NCBI GenBank assembly: GCA_932294295.1
Contig: OW028575.1
Coordinates: 39,620,253-39,684,252, forward strand
From: Alitta virens
Lineage: Eukaryota > Annelida > Polychaeta > Phyllodocida > Nereididae
Length of the DNA stretch: 64,000 nt
Reading direction: 5' to 3'
The notes below the pieces were generated by a model, which did not search any database, was not told the origin of the DNA, and saw only the letters and a list, made by a program, of their open reading frames with translations. Positions 24,019-35,470 of the stretch are shown piece by piece; position 1 is the stretch's first letter, and each line of letters begins with the position of its first letter. The translations under genes and the position numbers were made by a program.

Positions 24019-24429
24019 TCATTTAGAAACACTGATCCAGTTGGCTTTAAGTCTGGACTTTCTGGCACGAGATTTAAGTGGTACAGTCTTACGTTTCGTA
24101 GGAGTTTTCAGTTTTGTAATGTTTCTAGAGCTATTGTTTGTAGTGAACTTTTTCATAAATATGTCTATATCGTTATGTTTAAGACCTGGAGGATGATGGG
24201 TCTCTTTAAGAACAATATCATCTTTTGATCTTAGCGTATGTGTAACGTGTTCAGTATCTGCTGGCTGTGTTACATGTTCAGCAGACCTAATGTCAGTAGT
24301 GTTATCTTCTTGTTGTGTTAGTTTATTTTCTTTACTACCTTTGAACTCTTTACTATTTCTGAGCTGTTCCAACATTCTGTTGTACTTGTCTCTAGGTATA
24401 ACAACATTTTCCTCAGCCATGACCAACAC
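24019..24429 (-). CDS. Conserved small Polinton ORF (PPGxxxFxxxF type), unit 1
   Basis: A 136-residue basic, polar protein. The start shared with the upstream gene overlaps it by 17 nt; an internal Met (MAEENV, 24420) is an alternative start. Around residues 80-95 HHPPGLKHNDIDIFMKKF matches in position and pattern the NPPGYDQFREAL segment of the Polinton B ORF at 46822-47232, which has the same length and the same neighbour order. The tail is Lys/Arg-rich. The function is not known to me; a virion or DNA-associated role is possible. Confidence 0.65.
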   Translation of the reverse strand: MLVMAEENVVIPRDKYNRMLEQLRNSKEFKGSKENKLTQQEDNTTDIRSAEHVTQPADTEHVTHTLRSKDDIVLKETHHPPGLKHNDIDIFMKKFTTNNSSRNITKLKTPTKRKTVPLKSRARKSRLKANWISVSK

Positions 24430-24739
24430 CTGTTACAAGTTTAGAAAGTACGCTTTTGATCAACAGGGATACAACGTCAGATTTACTATGTATTAAATAA
24501 CGCCTAGAACTAAGTGTTGCGTCGTTGTTAGATAATTCTCTAATGATACGTTTGTACAGTTTGAGGGATCTTTTATACTCACGAGGGAGTGCTACAACAC
24601 CATTAAGTATATTTCTAGCTATTTCTGCTACAACCAGAATCTGATTCTTGTTTACATGTGACAAGAGAGCTTTAACTTGGTCCTTGTTAAGCGATGCTAC
24701 AACCTTTAAGAATGTTATGTTCTCTTTAATCAGTTTCAT
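24413..24739 (-). CDS. Conserved small Polinton ORF (QxKALL type), unit 1
   Basis: A 108-residue, helix-rich, basic protein. Its pattern DQVKALLSHVNKNQILVVAE followed by KLYKRIIREL matches the Polinton B ORF at 46517-46825 (RNQAKALLETATKDQVLTIV). Its ATG overlaps the ATPase stop as ATGA. The function is unknown to me; the family is recurrent in Polintons and hydrophobic near its C-terminus. Confidence 0.7.
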   Translation of the reverse strand: MKLIKENITFLKVVASLNKDQVKALLSHVNKNQILVVAEIARNILNGVVALPREYKRSLKLYKRIIRELSNNDATLSSRRYLIHSKSDVVSLLIKSVLSKLVTGVGHG

Positions 24740-25449
24740 GACTGCGGGAGAAACACAACTGTTTCCTCACCTGGAAAGATATTAGAACGTAATTTATACC
24801 TGCCATCAGCATTAGGTGATAGATCAATTATTAAATAACCATAGTTGCGCTTAGTAGCTCGTTCATAACTATCCATAAAATATTTTGTTTGACCAGGTAA
24901 AATTTGGCTTGCCAGCGCTGACACCTGTCTACCATTCCTATGATTGCGAAAAAGACAGATACAGTGTGAGTTTCTACTTATTAATCTAGCAGCTTTACTT
25001 TCATAAAACATATCCTGTAAAGTTATAATACATGAAACATTACAATGATGACTGAGGACACACACTATTTCAGCCACATGTGCACCCTGGCGGCTGTCAC
25101 TTAAATTACTCATTTGATCATCAAGAACAAGTAAAGTGTGTGCTCTGGTTTTCTCCCACAAGCCTGTTAAATACTCTTTGGATGGTATATCTTTTCTGAA
25201 CTCTATTATATCGCCTAAGGTACTTTCCAAATGATCGAACTTGTCCTGCCATACAGAATACACATATATAACCTTATTAACCTGAGTTGTGAACATTGTC
25301 TTATAATTTAGGAGTAAACGTTTGACAAATTCCGTTTTTCCTGCTTGTGTAGATCCTTGCACTGTTATATGTTGAGGGAGTTTAAAAGGTATTAAGCATG
25401 CATTCTCTAGTTCCGTCATGATGTTACGCCAGTAGCAATGTTGTATCAA
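24736..25449 (-). CDS. ATP: DNA-packaging ATPase (FtsK/HerA type), unit 1
   Basis: A 237-residue ATPase of the family that drives DNA into capsids. Walker A is GSTQAGKT (residues 32-39) and Walker B is TLLVLDDQ (about 110-117); a C-terminal FPGEETVVF motif matches the FPSDNTIVY end of the Polinton B enzyme. It is immediately downstream of a capsid-gene tail, as in unit 2 where the full capsid gene is present. It differs from the unit 2 copy by a few residues (for example His versus Asn before the Walker A loop). Confidence 0.9.
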   Translation of the reverse strand: MIQHCYWRNIMTELENACLIPFKLPQHITVQGSTQAGKTEFVKRLLLNYKTMFTTQVNKVIYVYSVWQDKFDHLESTLGDIIEFRKDIPSKEYLTGLWEKTRAHTLLVLDDQMSNLSDSRQGAHVAEIVCVLSHHCNVSCIITLQDMFYESKAARLISRNSHCICLFRNHRNGRQVSALASQILPGQTKYFMDSYERATKRNYGYLIIDLSPNADGRYKLRSNIFPGEETVVFLPQS

Positions 25450-25453
25450 CTAA

Positions 25454-25565
25454 CTATATGTCGGTAACACCTCGATATTTATCAATCTTAACTGATGCAG
25501 GGAAAGTATTTGACAAACGAGTTATAGGCAGAGATACATACAATACATTACCGTATGGTTACTAG
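25454..25565. pseudogene. Duplication junction: capsid-gene tail and polymerase-gene tail fragments
   Basis: 25454-25502 repeats the last 16 codons of the capsid gene (minus strand) and 25503-25565 repeats the last 21 codons of the polymerase gene (plus strand). Neither fragment is functional; they mark the breakpoint. Confidence 0.95.
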
Positions 25566-25813
25566 TGTGTAATTAATTATGTGTACGTTATAGCTCATTA
25601 TAGTTAACATATGTACACATCTATCACAATAGTTACAATTCGCCGACAGTTCTATATTACGACCTTGTTAAAAGGCAAACTGTATGATGTTCTATATGTT
25701 AACCTCGGCATGTGACCGCCAACTATCATGTGACCTCAAATGTAACACACACTGCAATCTAGAGTATGACTCCCCCTTAATATAGACAATAGTTCAAGTT
25801 TGAGATATATATA

Positions 25814-26719
25814 ATGTTGTTCTATGCTGCATTTCTCTATATACCACTTATTGTTAGTGGTAATATATTGTGTGGACTCTATAAGCCCTTGGAGCGTTTT
25901 GGTGTATGTACATGTACAACATTGGATGACAGACCACCCTCTCAAGCAGATTGTACCAAATATTCATGGCTTCAGCAACTTCCCTCGTTTTCAATGCATA
26001 TTCTACACCATATAAGACTGATCGACATGTCTGGCACTGTGTTCTGTCATACTACATCTTTAAAGACAACAGCGTATAATAAAACAGTCCTATGTATGGA
26101 CAGCACTACAGGTACGTAACATCTTATACTATATCATACATTCAGAGAGGTATCTATCAAGTGTATGAGCAACACATTATCTGTAAACGCACGTGTACAT
26201 ATCCTGATAATACTGCATTTCAGGGGTATCTACCAATAACCTTATGAGCAACACATCGATTGTGCACAGTACTTCAGAGGCTACAGTGCACAGTACTTCA
26301 GGGGCTACGATGTCCACGCAGAATGCTTACGATGTATCAACGATAGTATATACATCTAATTCTGAACCTAACCAGTATAGCGACACACAGTATTGGTCTA
26401 GCACGACCATGAATGCCTTTAATATCTTTCAACTTAATGTATCATGCATAGTGTTGGTATACATTATACTCAAGGTATGTATGCATAATGTATGCATAAT
26501 GTCTAACTATATATGACTATTATATACATACATAATGTATGCATAATGTCTAACTATATATGACTACTATGTGGTCATACCTTTTCATTAAGTTTACAAC
26601 TGTTCCCTTCATTACAGGTTGTTATAACAACAGTTACAATGGTGCGGAGTCTTAGGAGATCCAGACTGCAGATCACGTTAGATACATCATTAACTGCCTC
26701 GCAAGAAGAACTAGTGTAA
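25814..26719 (+). CDS. Type I membrane protein 1, unit 2
   Basis: Exons 25814-26111, 26224-26474 and 26618-26719. No coding difference from the unit 1 copy was noticed; same splice sites and domains. Confidence 0.75.
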
Positions 26720-27587
26720 ACCTACACAAGCATGCATTATAGTGTATAATATATTCTCTCAAACACGTGTTAATTGTACCAATGTCTGAAAGCCGTTGTT
26801 ATACTGCACAATAATATATAACTTAATCAGATGTCTGAATGCTGTTGATAACGGTACACTATATGCGTAGATGTTATATATTACATAGATGTGTTACCTA
26901 AGTCTACAATCTTGTACATTAGCCCACATAATAGCACGAGTGTAATTGTTTCGATATCCGACAGGTGGCGCTGGCGGCACCTACGATTTAATGTATATAT
27001 ACTCACACACTAGAGAGTGCAACTGTCTCAACATATGTACTGTTACACATACGTATATAAAGATTATTTGACCATGATTACACCTTGTCATCTGTTTATT
27101 ATTGATATTCACCACCTATATAGTCATACCTCTCAGACAGGCAGCTAATCAATTAATAGGGACGTTCCAAGTAGTAGTTACCACGAGGATGGTGGTCTCG
27201 CAATAACACATGTATAATAACTAAGAATCTATTTTGACAATACCCGAGATATGTATATAGCCATGATATAATTAATAATGAGTGCACATAAACAGTCTCA
27301 TTGTGTTGTCATGTGAGACAGCTAGGCTATTGTTCATGAACAATGTACTATTATAATAGAGGGGGTTTAAGCAGTTAGCATCTCTCCGTTTACAACAATC
27401 ACTATTACCCCAAGTAGTTGACACCATCCTGCTAATTACCTAATAGTGCTTGACACCCGGGTTAAAGAAGTTGTGAGGGGGTGCTAATTACATAATAAAG
27501 TCACAAAGAGGGGGGCAATTACATAATGAACCTTCACAGTTTAGAACTTACATTCAGTTCGTTCAAAGCAGGCCAAGAGTCAACACG

Positions 27588-28907
27588 ATGGAGAATTTAC
27601 AGAGGCTTACATGTTACTTGTTAATCTTAACTATTACGTTAGCATCGTGCGATAGTTATCGTTACATTTGTGCAAATCGGCTATGTCTGTGCAAAGTTGT
27701 GAATGATGGGAAGAGCATCAGAGCTGACTGCACCAAATCGCCACAGCTTGACCATGTACCTATTGAAGAATTTTCAGCCATGGAATATAGCATGTTGTCA
27801 TTCGTCGACATGACTGGAACACACTACTGTCATTCGCGCACGCCACCTACACATGATGTTGCAGCCCACATCGTATGCAAACGAATCAGCAATAGTGAGA
27901 TGCAGAATCCCGGTTTAGGAACCCTCAACCTCGGACACTATGACACAGTAGTTAGTCACCCTAGCACTACTACAGTAGTCGTATCGACAGTCTCTGTCCT
28001 GTTGTTAGTAATTATATCAACTGGAGCTGGTATCTGGATTTATAAGGTGCGTTATTGCTAAATATATAATCTTTACGTAATGAGGGCCATATGCATTATG
28101 TGCATCTGATCATAACCGTGCTCTCTGAACACTATTTACATATATTATATATCTGCCCGTCTGTAGGATTGTATATATTACGCTACATTGGCCTACCTAT
28201 TGCTAAGCGATGATAATATATTGTTATAATAATAATGATTACTCGGTTCTATCCTACAGAGGGATCCAGTGGCTGGTACAGCTGTTCTAACAGGGGTTGT
28301 TAGCATGGCTCGACAAACGCTTGTCGGTGCGCGCAATAAAATCAGGCGGACTAGCACGACATCCGATAGCAGCAGCAGGTATGGTACATACATGTATTAT
28401 ATTAGCACAATGTCTGATAACAACAGGTATACATTGGTAATATTATTTATATAGCACAGCCTGAGTAGTATGTATATAATATGTATGGCACATATTCTCC
28501 TTATTCATGAACTTACTGCATATATAGATATATTGCAGGTCATATTATATATGTTCACTCTCTCGTGTTGTAGTACAGATGACGACTCCGCCCCTGGTGG
28601 CAGTACTACTTGCCCCATCAACACAGCTTCAGAACACGCCCCCCTTCAGCAAACAGCATCTGCATATGATCACACTGTATGTCACATGAGCAGCACCCCT
28701 GCAACGACCACACCTCTTACCAATGCATCAACTGACGGATCCGCCACTGACGTGAAGGCGAGACTGACCTGCACCAATACAATGGACGATGGATCGCCGC
28801 GACTATCCACCGCTGACGTGAAGGCAAGGCTAACCTACACCAATGCAATGGACGATGGATATAAGTCCAAACTACGCAACTACAGCGGGAAAGTTACGCC
28901 TGTGTAG
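27588..28907 (+). CDS. Type I membrane protein 2, unit 2
   Basis: Exons 27588-28046, 28260-28378 and 28574-28907. Differs from unit 1 by a synonymous change in exon 1 and a Val-to-Met change in the tail (TVCHV versus TVCHM). Confidence 0.75.
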
Positions 28908-29618
28908 ACATGTAAACACGCACAAACACTCCTGCTATTACTTAACTTCTATATATATGTATACTGCTGTCCACCTACGCTTATATTAATACCCCCCTGA
29001 TAGATGTATGTACATATTATATTATGAATAGTTATCACATGATTATACTGTAATGTTTAGCATAGTGTACGAGCTGTGCACACACAACTGTTCTTTAAAT
29101 GGATTAAGATATGTACAGAGACTACGTATATATTACACCGTGGTGTGCATACTACGTTATTAATTGTAGTGTTTGAAATGTTAGCGTAGATGTTCATTGT
29201 GTAATATATATATATATATATATATTGCATTATAATCTCTTATATTAACATTGTTGTTAATACCGTCCATCAACGTTTTATATTAATCTGACAGCTAGGC
29301 CCATATTATATTGTAAATAAACAGTGTGCTACATTGTTTGATGGTTATACTGTACATATATGTGTAGTAGTATTACAACTGTATTAAACGTTATGAGTAG
29401 TGGACTTAACATTTGTTAATACCGTCCATCAACGTTTTAGATTAATCTGACAGCTAGGCTCATATTATATTGTAATGTTATATAAACCGTGTGCTACATT
29501 GTTTGATAGTTATACTGTACATATATATGCGTAGTAGTATTACAAAGGCATTAAACGTTATGAAAAAAAGAACAGACAAACGTGTTATTATATATATATC
29601 ATTTATTACAGTATATAA

Positions 29619-29970
29619 CTATATGTAGCAGAAGTAAGGCGTTAGAAGAGCCATTTCTGGAACAGCATGTTCAACATGTTCTAGCAAAATATCAATAGTC
29701 TCCAAATCCTTAACTTTTAAGGACACACTTTCATCCTTAACAGTATTAGCAGTAATCTTGCATACTGCTGTGATACATCCTTCTTTAACCAGGTAGTAAA
29801 AACACCCTAGATGTACAGTTGCATCGATATCGGAATTCGATAAAGTGTGTATGTAGTACACCATATTCACGAATTGCTGTAAGGGCAATGATACTGTCAA
29901 ATCCTCCTTCAGGACATCATCCTGAACAAAATGAGAACACGGTTATTACTAACAGATATATATATATATG

Positions 29971-30047
<77 letters not shown>

Positions 30048-30423
30048 GTGTGTGTATGTTATATCTTACCTGATCATCAGTCAGTTGAATCGTCACATCA
30101 CCGTCTGTACACATAACGCTGAGCGTCACCGATGTATTAATGGCAAGACTTGTACGACTGCCTCCTGTGAGCTCTGGAATAGTGCTAACGACATCTCCGT
30201 AGTCTCTTTGCAAATACTTAAACAATAATGCTGTGCCTTTGTAGCTCTTCCCTACATACAGTATTTGTAACAACAGTTTTGTTTTATCGAATCGTGTGTT
30301 TTTAGATCTGATAACAAGTAGATCAGAATCTTTAAGTAAACCTTCGCAACGTAGTATTATACATATCTCATTTGTATTAACCTTATTGGTCAATACATCT
30401 GCGTAATCTCTTAATATCTCCAT
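29619..30423 (-). CDS. CARD-domain protein with PC4-like C-terminal part, unit 2
   Basis: Exon 1 30423-30070 and exon 2 29921-29619, phase 0. Two substitutions from unit 1 are visible in the coding part (Ile to Val after YGDV, Val to Ala in GCITAVC); the intron AT tract is longer. Confidence 0.65.
29957..30043. repeat. (AT)n microsatellite in CARD-gene intron, unit 2
   Basis: Same tract as in unit 1 but longer and with an additional GT interruption. Confidence 0.9.
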
Positions 30424-30982
30424 TGTGAGCTGCGTAACAGTACTGAAGATAATCTGCTTAAACGTGGCTATGGCTGTTGCATATATGCCTAAGGAAGTAA
30501 TAAAAATTGCTTACTCTTGCTACAAGTAGGCCATATTGTGTATACCTTCAGGGGGCAGTTTAATCGTTAGGGGGCAGTATAATCGTTAGTATTGCCATTA
30601 TAGAAAAGCTGTGTATGATCTTACTCTCGTTAACACAGACCATATTGTGTATAACCATAACAACGTACTTGAGTGATGGAGAGATATAACACACTGTATG
30701 TAACGGTGTAGATATATATTTATTGTAATATAAGTGTATATATGGTAGGTATACATAGATACAATAGTCGATAGAGTATAACATGTCAGTAAAACGCTGT
30801 AATGTCAGGTACATATGATATAACAGTAGTATAACGTATCAGTAAATGCTGTAAATGCCAGGTACATATGGTATAACAGTAGAGCATGACTGTTAATATG
30901 ATATAAGTGATCTAACCATGTTCTATTATACTGGTACTATATATTGTAACGTATTACATATATTGGTTATATCAACATATAT

Positions 30983-31872
30983 TTATTGAATCATTGATCC
31001 CTCATCAATTGTTGCAGCTGTTGAAGTTGTGACATTAGGATCTTGCATATCGGAACTTGTGCTGCAACGGTTGTGTAGGGGCCTAGGTGGTGAAGGTTTA
31101 GGGGTGCAGTGGTGACAAGCCTGAAGGTTATCGAGCGTGGTGTGCGTGGTGTAGCAGGCTGCTAAACCAGCCAATCCACTCCATTTCGTTTCCAATTGTG
31201 GAAGAAACCCCAGCAGTTTGGTGAACTCGTATTTTGTCATCTTAATCCCCCTCTGGGTCGGGTGCTCTGACGTTGTGGACATGTTACGAAAAAAACTGTG
31301 GCGTATGTCCACTGTATTAGAAGCTTTCTTCGCTCTACAGTGGGCATTTTTGCCGACGTGCACTTTGTAAATGTTCTGCGAGTACTCATCGACATCTGAA
31401 TTATCCGCAAACATGTCTCTACCATCGGCACACCACTCGACGTCATCAACCATGGCATCATTTGCGAGGGTTCCATCAGCGGCATCGTCTGTAGGGTCTG
31501 TCTGGCTGCCTGGTGTAATCTGCAGGATAATAAGATATATAATTATCATTACATATATTATATATGTACAGCTTCTTATTACAGATAATATTAAACATTA
31601 CTTACGACTCCTATAAATGCAGCTAGGTTATGCATTGCAGCCATTAAATCACGGGTCTGCTGTTTGTCCAGCATTACGCCTTTCTTTGTAGGGATAAGGC
31701 AGTAGTCCTGATCGTCGACCGTGTACACCCTAAGATGTAGAGATACTCGTCCTCTGTATCTCTGCAGAGTTAGGAACTTCCTAGAGCTGATCTCTCTGAA
31801 CCATAGGAACTGGCCCTTTACCTGTGTGCCACCCAGGTTGTAGTATTTGCGAGTTAAGGCCGTAGTCGCCAT
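30983..31872 (-). CDS. Double PC4-like ssDNA-binding protein, unit 2
   Basis: Exon 1 31872-31606, exon 2 31519-30983, same protein as unit 1. The intron is 2 bp longer (extra AT), which makes the exon 2 frame extend upstream; splicing restores the same join. Confidence 0.65.
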
Positions 31873-32127
31873 GATGTCGAATAGTTAAAAACAGGCTGTG
31901 ATGATCTGATAATCCACTGGAGAACTCTCAGGCAAGTGAGTGTAAATTGTATGGGAGTACTACGTCTTTTATACTCTGCTCAAGTTCAGTATAAGTTAAT
32001 ATGTATGGCATACACATATATATATATCAGCTACAAATACCATCACATCTATATAACAGTATCATAGGACTACTGATTATGCCCCTAAATAACCGTCCAT
32101 TGTTCTACCAACCCTAATGTATGCATA

Positions 32128-32538
32128 TCATTTAGAAACACTGATCCAGTTGGCTTTAAGTCTGGACTTTCTGGCACGAGATTTAAGTGGTACAGTCTTA
32201 CGTTTCGTAGGAGTTTTCAGTTTTGTAATGTTTCTAGAGCTATTGTTTGTAGTGAACTTTTTCATAAATATGTCTATATCGTTATGTTTAAGACCTGGAG
32301 GATGATGGGTCTCTTTAAGAACAATATCATCTTTTGATCTTAGCGTATGTGTAACGTGTTCAGTATCTGCTGGCTGTGTTACATGTTCAGCAGACCTAAT
32401 GTCAGTAGTGTTATCTTCTTGTTGTGTTAGTTTATTTTCTTTACTACCTTTGAACTCTTTACTATTTCTGAGCTGTTCCAACATTCTGTTGTACTTGTCT
32501 CTAGGTATAACAACATTTTCCTCAGCCATGACCAACAC
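32128..32538 (-). CDS. Conserved small Polinton ORF (PPG type), unit 2
   Basis: Identical in protein sequence to the unit 1 copy at 24019-24429. Confidence 0.65.
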   Translation of the reverse strand: MLVMAEENVVIPRDKYNRMLEQLRNSKEFKGSKENKLTQQEDNTTDIRSAEHVTQPADTEHVTHTLRSKDDIVLKETHHPPGLKHNDIDIFMKKFTTNNSSRNITKLKTPTKRKTVPLKSRARKSRLKANWISVSK

Positions 32539-32848
32539 CTGTTACAAGTTTAGAAAGTACGCTTTTGATCAACAGGGATACAACGTCAGATTTACTATGT
32601 ATTAAATAACGCCTAGAACTAAGTGTTGCGTCGTTGTTAGATAATTCTCTAATGATACGTTTGTACAGTTTGAGGGATCTTTTATACTCACGAGGGAGTG
32701 CTACAACACCATTAAGTATATTTCTAGCTATTTCTGCTACAACCAGAATCTGATTCTTGTTTACATGTGACAAGAGAGCTTTAACTTGGTCCTTGTTAAG
32801 CGATGCTACAGCCTTTAAGAATGTTATGTTCTCTTTAATCAGTTTCAT
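32522..32848 (-). CDS. Conserved small Polinton ORF (QxKALL type), unit 2
   Basis: Same as 24413-24739 except one Val-to-Ala change near the start (FLKVVAS versus FLKAVAS). ATGA overlap with the ATPase stop is kept. Confidence 0.7.
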   Translation of the reverse strand: MKLIKENITFLKAVASLNKDQVKALLSHVNKNQILVVAEIARNILNGVVALPREYKRSLKLYKRIIRELSNNDATLSSRRYLIHSKSDVVSLLIKSVLSKLVTGVGHG

Positions 32849-33558
32849 GACTGCGGGAGAAACACAACTGTTTCCTCACCTGGAAAGATATTAGAACGTA
32901 ATTTATACCTGCCATCAGCATTAGGTGATAGATCAATTATTAAATAACCATAGTTGCGCTTAGTAGCTCGTTCATAACTATCCATAAAATATTTTGTTTG
33001 ACCAGGTAAAATTTGGCTTGCCAGCGCTGACACCTGTCTACCATTCCTATGATTGCGAAAAAGACAGATACAGTGTGAGTTTCTACTTATTAATCTAGTA
33101 GCTTTACTTTCATAAAACATATCCTGTAAAGTTATAATACATGAAACATTACAATGATGACTGAGGACACACACTATTTCAGCCACATGTGCACCCTGGC
33201 GGCTGTCACTTAAATTACTCATTTGATCATCAAGAACAAGTAAAGTGTGTGCTCTGGTTTTCTCCCACAAGCCTGTTAAATACTCTTTGGATGGTATATC
33301 TTTTCTGAACTCTATTATATCGCCTAAGGTACTTTCCAAATGATCGAACTTGTCCTGCCATACAGAATACACATATATAACCTTATTAACCTGAGTTGTG
33401 AACATTGTCTTATAATTTAGGAGTAAACGTTTGACAAATTCCGTTTTTCCTGCTTGTGTAGATCCTTGCACTGTTATATTTTGAGGGAGTTTAAAAGGTA
33501 TTAAGCATGCATTCTCTAGTTCCGTCATGATGTTACGCCAGTAGCAATGTTGTATCAA
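32845..33558 (-). CDS. ATP: DNA-packaging ATPase, unit 2
   Basis: Copy of 24736-25449 with the same Walker A and B motifs. It starts 4 bp after the stop of the full major capsid gene, so this unit keeps the ancestral gene order and may be the original expression context. Confidence 0.9.
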   Translation of the reverse strand: MIQHCYWRNIMTELENACLIPFKLPQNITVQGSTQAGKTEFVKRLLLNYKTMFTTQVNKVIYVYSVWQDKFDHLESTLGDIIEFRKDIPSKEYLTGLWEKTRAHTLLVLDDQMSNLSDSRQGAHVAEIVCVLSHHCNVSCIITLQDMFYESKATRLISRNSHCICLFRNHRNGRQVSALASQILPGQTKYFMDSYERATKRNYGYLIIDLSPNADGRYKLRSNIFPGEETVVFLPQS

Positions 33559-33562
33559 CTAA

Positions 33563-34987
33563 CTATATGTCGGTAACACCTCGATATTTATCAATCTTAA
33601 CTGATGCAGGGAACTTTGCAAACACAATTAGTGTTGTTGGCTCAGGCAAAGCATTAGAAAACCTTAAACTTATGCGTAAGTTGCCTGAACGTTTTAAAGG
33701 GAGTATATCATCATTATTAGAATCACATTGTGACCCGGCAACAAATCTATAAGATGTGTAACCTTGCATATATTCCTCGCGAGAGGGAGGATTAAAGTGG
33801 TCACTGTACTCGATACCACAAAGAGTTTTGTATGCATCAATGTATGAACTTGTCTCGAGTTTGCTTTTATATATAGGCACGATAGGCCCCTGACCTAAAT
33901 CATGACCATCTACCGTGACTTGAATAAAGTTGAGAGATGTATGCTCAAACATAAAAGGATTGGTAAACAGTGTACCATGGTTACTCACATCTGTAACAAG
34001 GCCACAAACCAATTCACAAGGTACACGACCGGTAAATGGATCATTAACAGTGCATGAAAATTGTCCTTTACCTAGTGTAAATTTTTTAACTTCGGTTTTA
34101 ATGTAGGGGAATATGGCAGGTTTATTTTGCATTATTTCTGCATGCGAAACCAATATTTCAGGAATCACCTCTACCATTGAAACACTAAGAGAAGCTTTAG
34201 TAATCTGCACTTTGTAGGCACCTACTGTTACCTCTGGAGCCATTAAACAAAACTCTGGTGTGCTAGGATATAAGGTGATACCTAAACTCACACCATTTGG
34301 AACAAACTTATATATGTCTAGAACATCACAATAAAGATTGCCAGACATATCAACCTCATGAGAGTTAGCAAAGAAACTGGATCGTTTGTTCAAACCTTTG
34401 TTATCACCCAGCTGCCAATTAGGATCTTCTAATTCGCCTGGTGTATCTTTGTAAAACATTCCCATTTGTAGTGTAGTTTCTTTTAACTCCTTGTTTGTAT
34501 GTAGTAAAGCTTTGAAATAAGCTAAATAGGGGTATGACTCATCCGAGTGTGTTAACACTTTGTTCTGTAGGGATACATCAATACGACTGAACATTGAATG
34601 CATAAAGTTGTTAACAACTCCAACCGAAGCCTTGTTATCTGGTGTTGTAGTTGCAGCAGTGCTAGCCGTAGTGCTTGTGTCTTCTGTATCTTTTGATCTC
34701 TTACCTCTACCACTTGCTACAGTCACAGGTTCAATCTTATCCCCATTCTGCCTCACTATTTTACATGTAATATTAAGTCTTGTTCTACGTAAATCTAGGT
34801 AGTTACTACTATTATTGTTCACATGGAACTGGATAACACCTTGTGTTGAAAAGTCGTTTACAGGATAGAATGTTGTTACATGTGTATTCTTGATACCGAC
34901 ATTATGGATAGGTTTCTGGAAAATAGCTAATTCCTCAGAATAACCTATATAGGCATCCTCTAACACTTCCTGACTCATAGTTATCAA
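33563..34987 (-). CDS. MCP: Major capsid protein, double jelly-roll
   Basis: A 474-residue protein that would form the hexameric capsid building block. The N-terminal SSNYLDLRRTRLNITCKI segment, the VNNFMHSMFSRIDVSLQN segment and the final RFSNALPEPTTLIVFAKF align by eye with equivalent parts of the Polinton B capsid protein (51257-52570). It lies 3 bp after the stop of the basic core-like gene and 4 bp before the ATPase. The frame is intact. Only one full copy exists, since the tandem duplication breaks at its 3' end. Confidence 0.88.
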   Translation of the reverse strand: MITMSQEVLEDAYIGYSEELAIFQKPIHNVGIKNTHVTTFYPVNDFSTQGVIQFHVNNNSSNYLDLRRTRLNITCKIVRQNGDKIEPVTVASGRGKRSKDTEDTSTTASTAATTTPDNKASVGVVNNFMHSMFSRIDVSLQNKVLTHSDESYPYLAYFKALLHTNKELKETTLQMGMFYKDTPGELEDPNWQLGDNKGLNKRSSFFANSHEVDMSGNLYCDVLDIYKFVPNGVSLGITLYPSTPEFCLMAPEVTVGAYKVQITKASLSVSMVEVIPEILVSHAEIMQNKPAIFPYIKTEVKKFTLGKGQFSCTVNDPFTGRVPCELVCGLVTDVSNHGTLFTNPFMFEHTSLNFIQVTVDGHDLGQGPIVPIYKSKLETSSYIDAYKTLCGIEYSDHFNPPSREEYMQGYTSYRFVAGSQCDSNNDDILPLKRSGNLRISLRFSNALPEPTTLIVFAKFPASVKIDKYRGVTDI

Positions 34988-34990
34988 TTA

Positions 34991-35437
34991 TTAATCAAAC
35001 ACGTCCTTGGCACGTTGTATAACCTTATCAACAGTCTTCTTCAACTTCTTTCTCTTTTCTGCAGATGTCTTATGTATTGTGTGTCTCTTACTGTTAGCTC
35101 TACTCATGACAGAATGAGCAGGGTGCGTCTTTTGTTCAGTAGTTATATTAGTAGCTGCAACTTCTAAATCGTTCAAGGCCCTAAGACGTTGCGCCTCTGT
35201 AGGATCAATAACATCGATAGCACTTATATCTGTATAGTTTGTAGTCTTAGTATTTCTCGGCTTATTAACAATAATTATGCGGTGTGTGTGTGAATTAGCG
35301 TAAGTCCTTTTGTTATGAAAACGTGAACTGGTAAGATACGGTGCTGTTGCACCCTCTGCCTGACCCTTGAAATGTTTCAGTAAAATGTCATAATCTACAC
35401 CCTTATTAATAGAGTGATATTTTATATTATCGGTCAT
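34991..35437 (-). CDS. Basic core-like virion protein (candidate)
   Basis: A 148-residue protein, strongly basic toward the C-terminus (EKRKKLKKTVDKVIQRAK). It lies between minor and major capsid genes, the same place as the basic 103-residue ORF of Polinton B (50944-51255). Composition and position suggest a DNA-binding or core protein comparable to small adenovirus core proteins; no sequence motif proves it. Confidence 0.55.
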   Translation of the reverse strand: MTDNIKYHSINKGVDYDILLKHFKGQAEGATAPYLTSSRFHNKRTYANSHTHRIIIVNKPRNTKTTNYTDISAIDVIDPTEAQRLRALNDLEVAATNITTEQKTHPAHSVMSRANSKRHTIHKTSAEKRKKLKKTVDKVIQRAKDVFD

Positions 35438-35470
35438 AATGTAGCTGTAATTCGTAAACTATCCACACAC

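Larger units (their letters stand above)
17404..25502. repeat. Tandem duplication inside Polinton A, unit 1
   Basis: Unit 1 runs from the 3' end of the polymerase gene to the 3' end of the capsid gene and is followed immediately by unit 2 (offset 8099, rising to 8109 after small indels). The junction GATGCAGGGAAAGTATTT joins capsid-gene tail to polymerase-gene tail with an AA overlap. Seven genes are present twice. Confidence 0.97.
25503..33611. repeat. Tandem duplication inside Polinton A, unit 2
   Basis: Nearly identical to unit 1, with a handful of substitutions and length changes in AT repeats. All genes remain open in both units, so the duplication looks recent. Confidence 0.97.

Noticed and set aside
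25503..25565. Second polymerase gene 3' end
   Set aside because: Only a 63-bp fragment produced by the tandem duplication.
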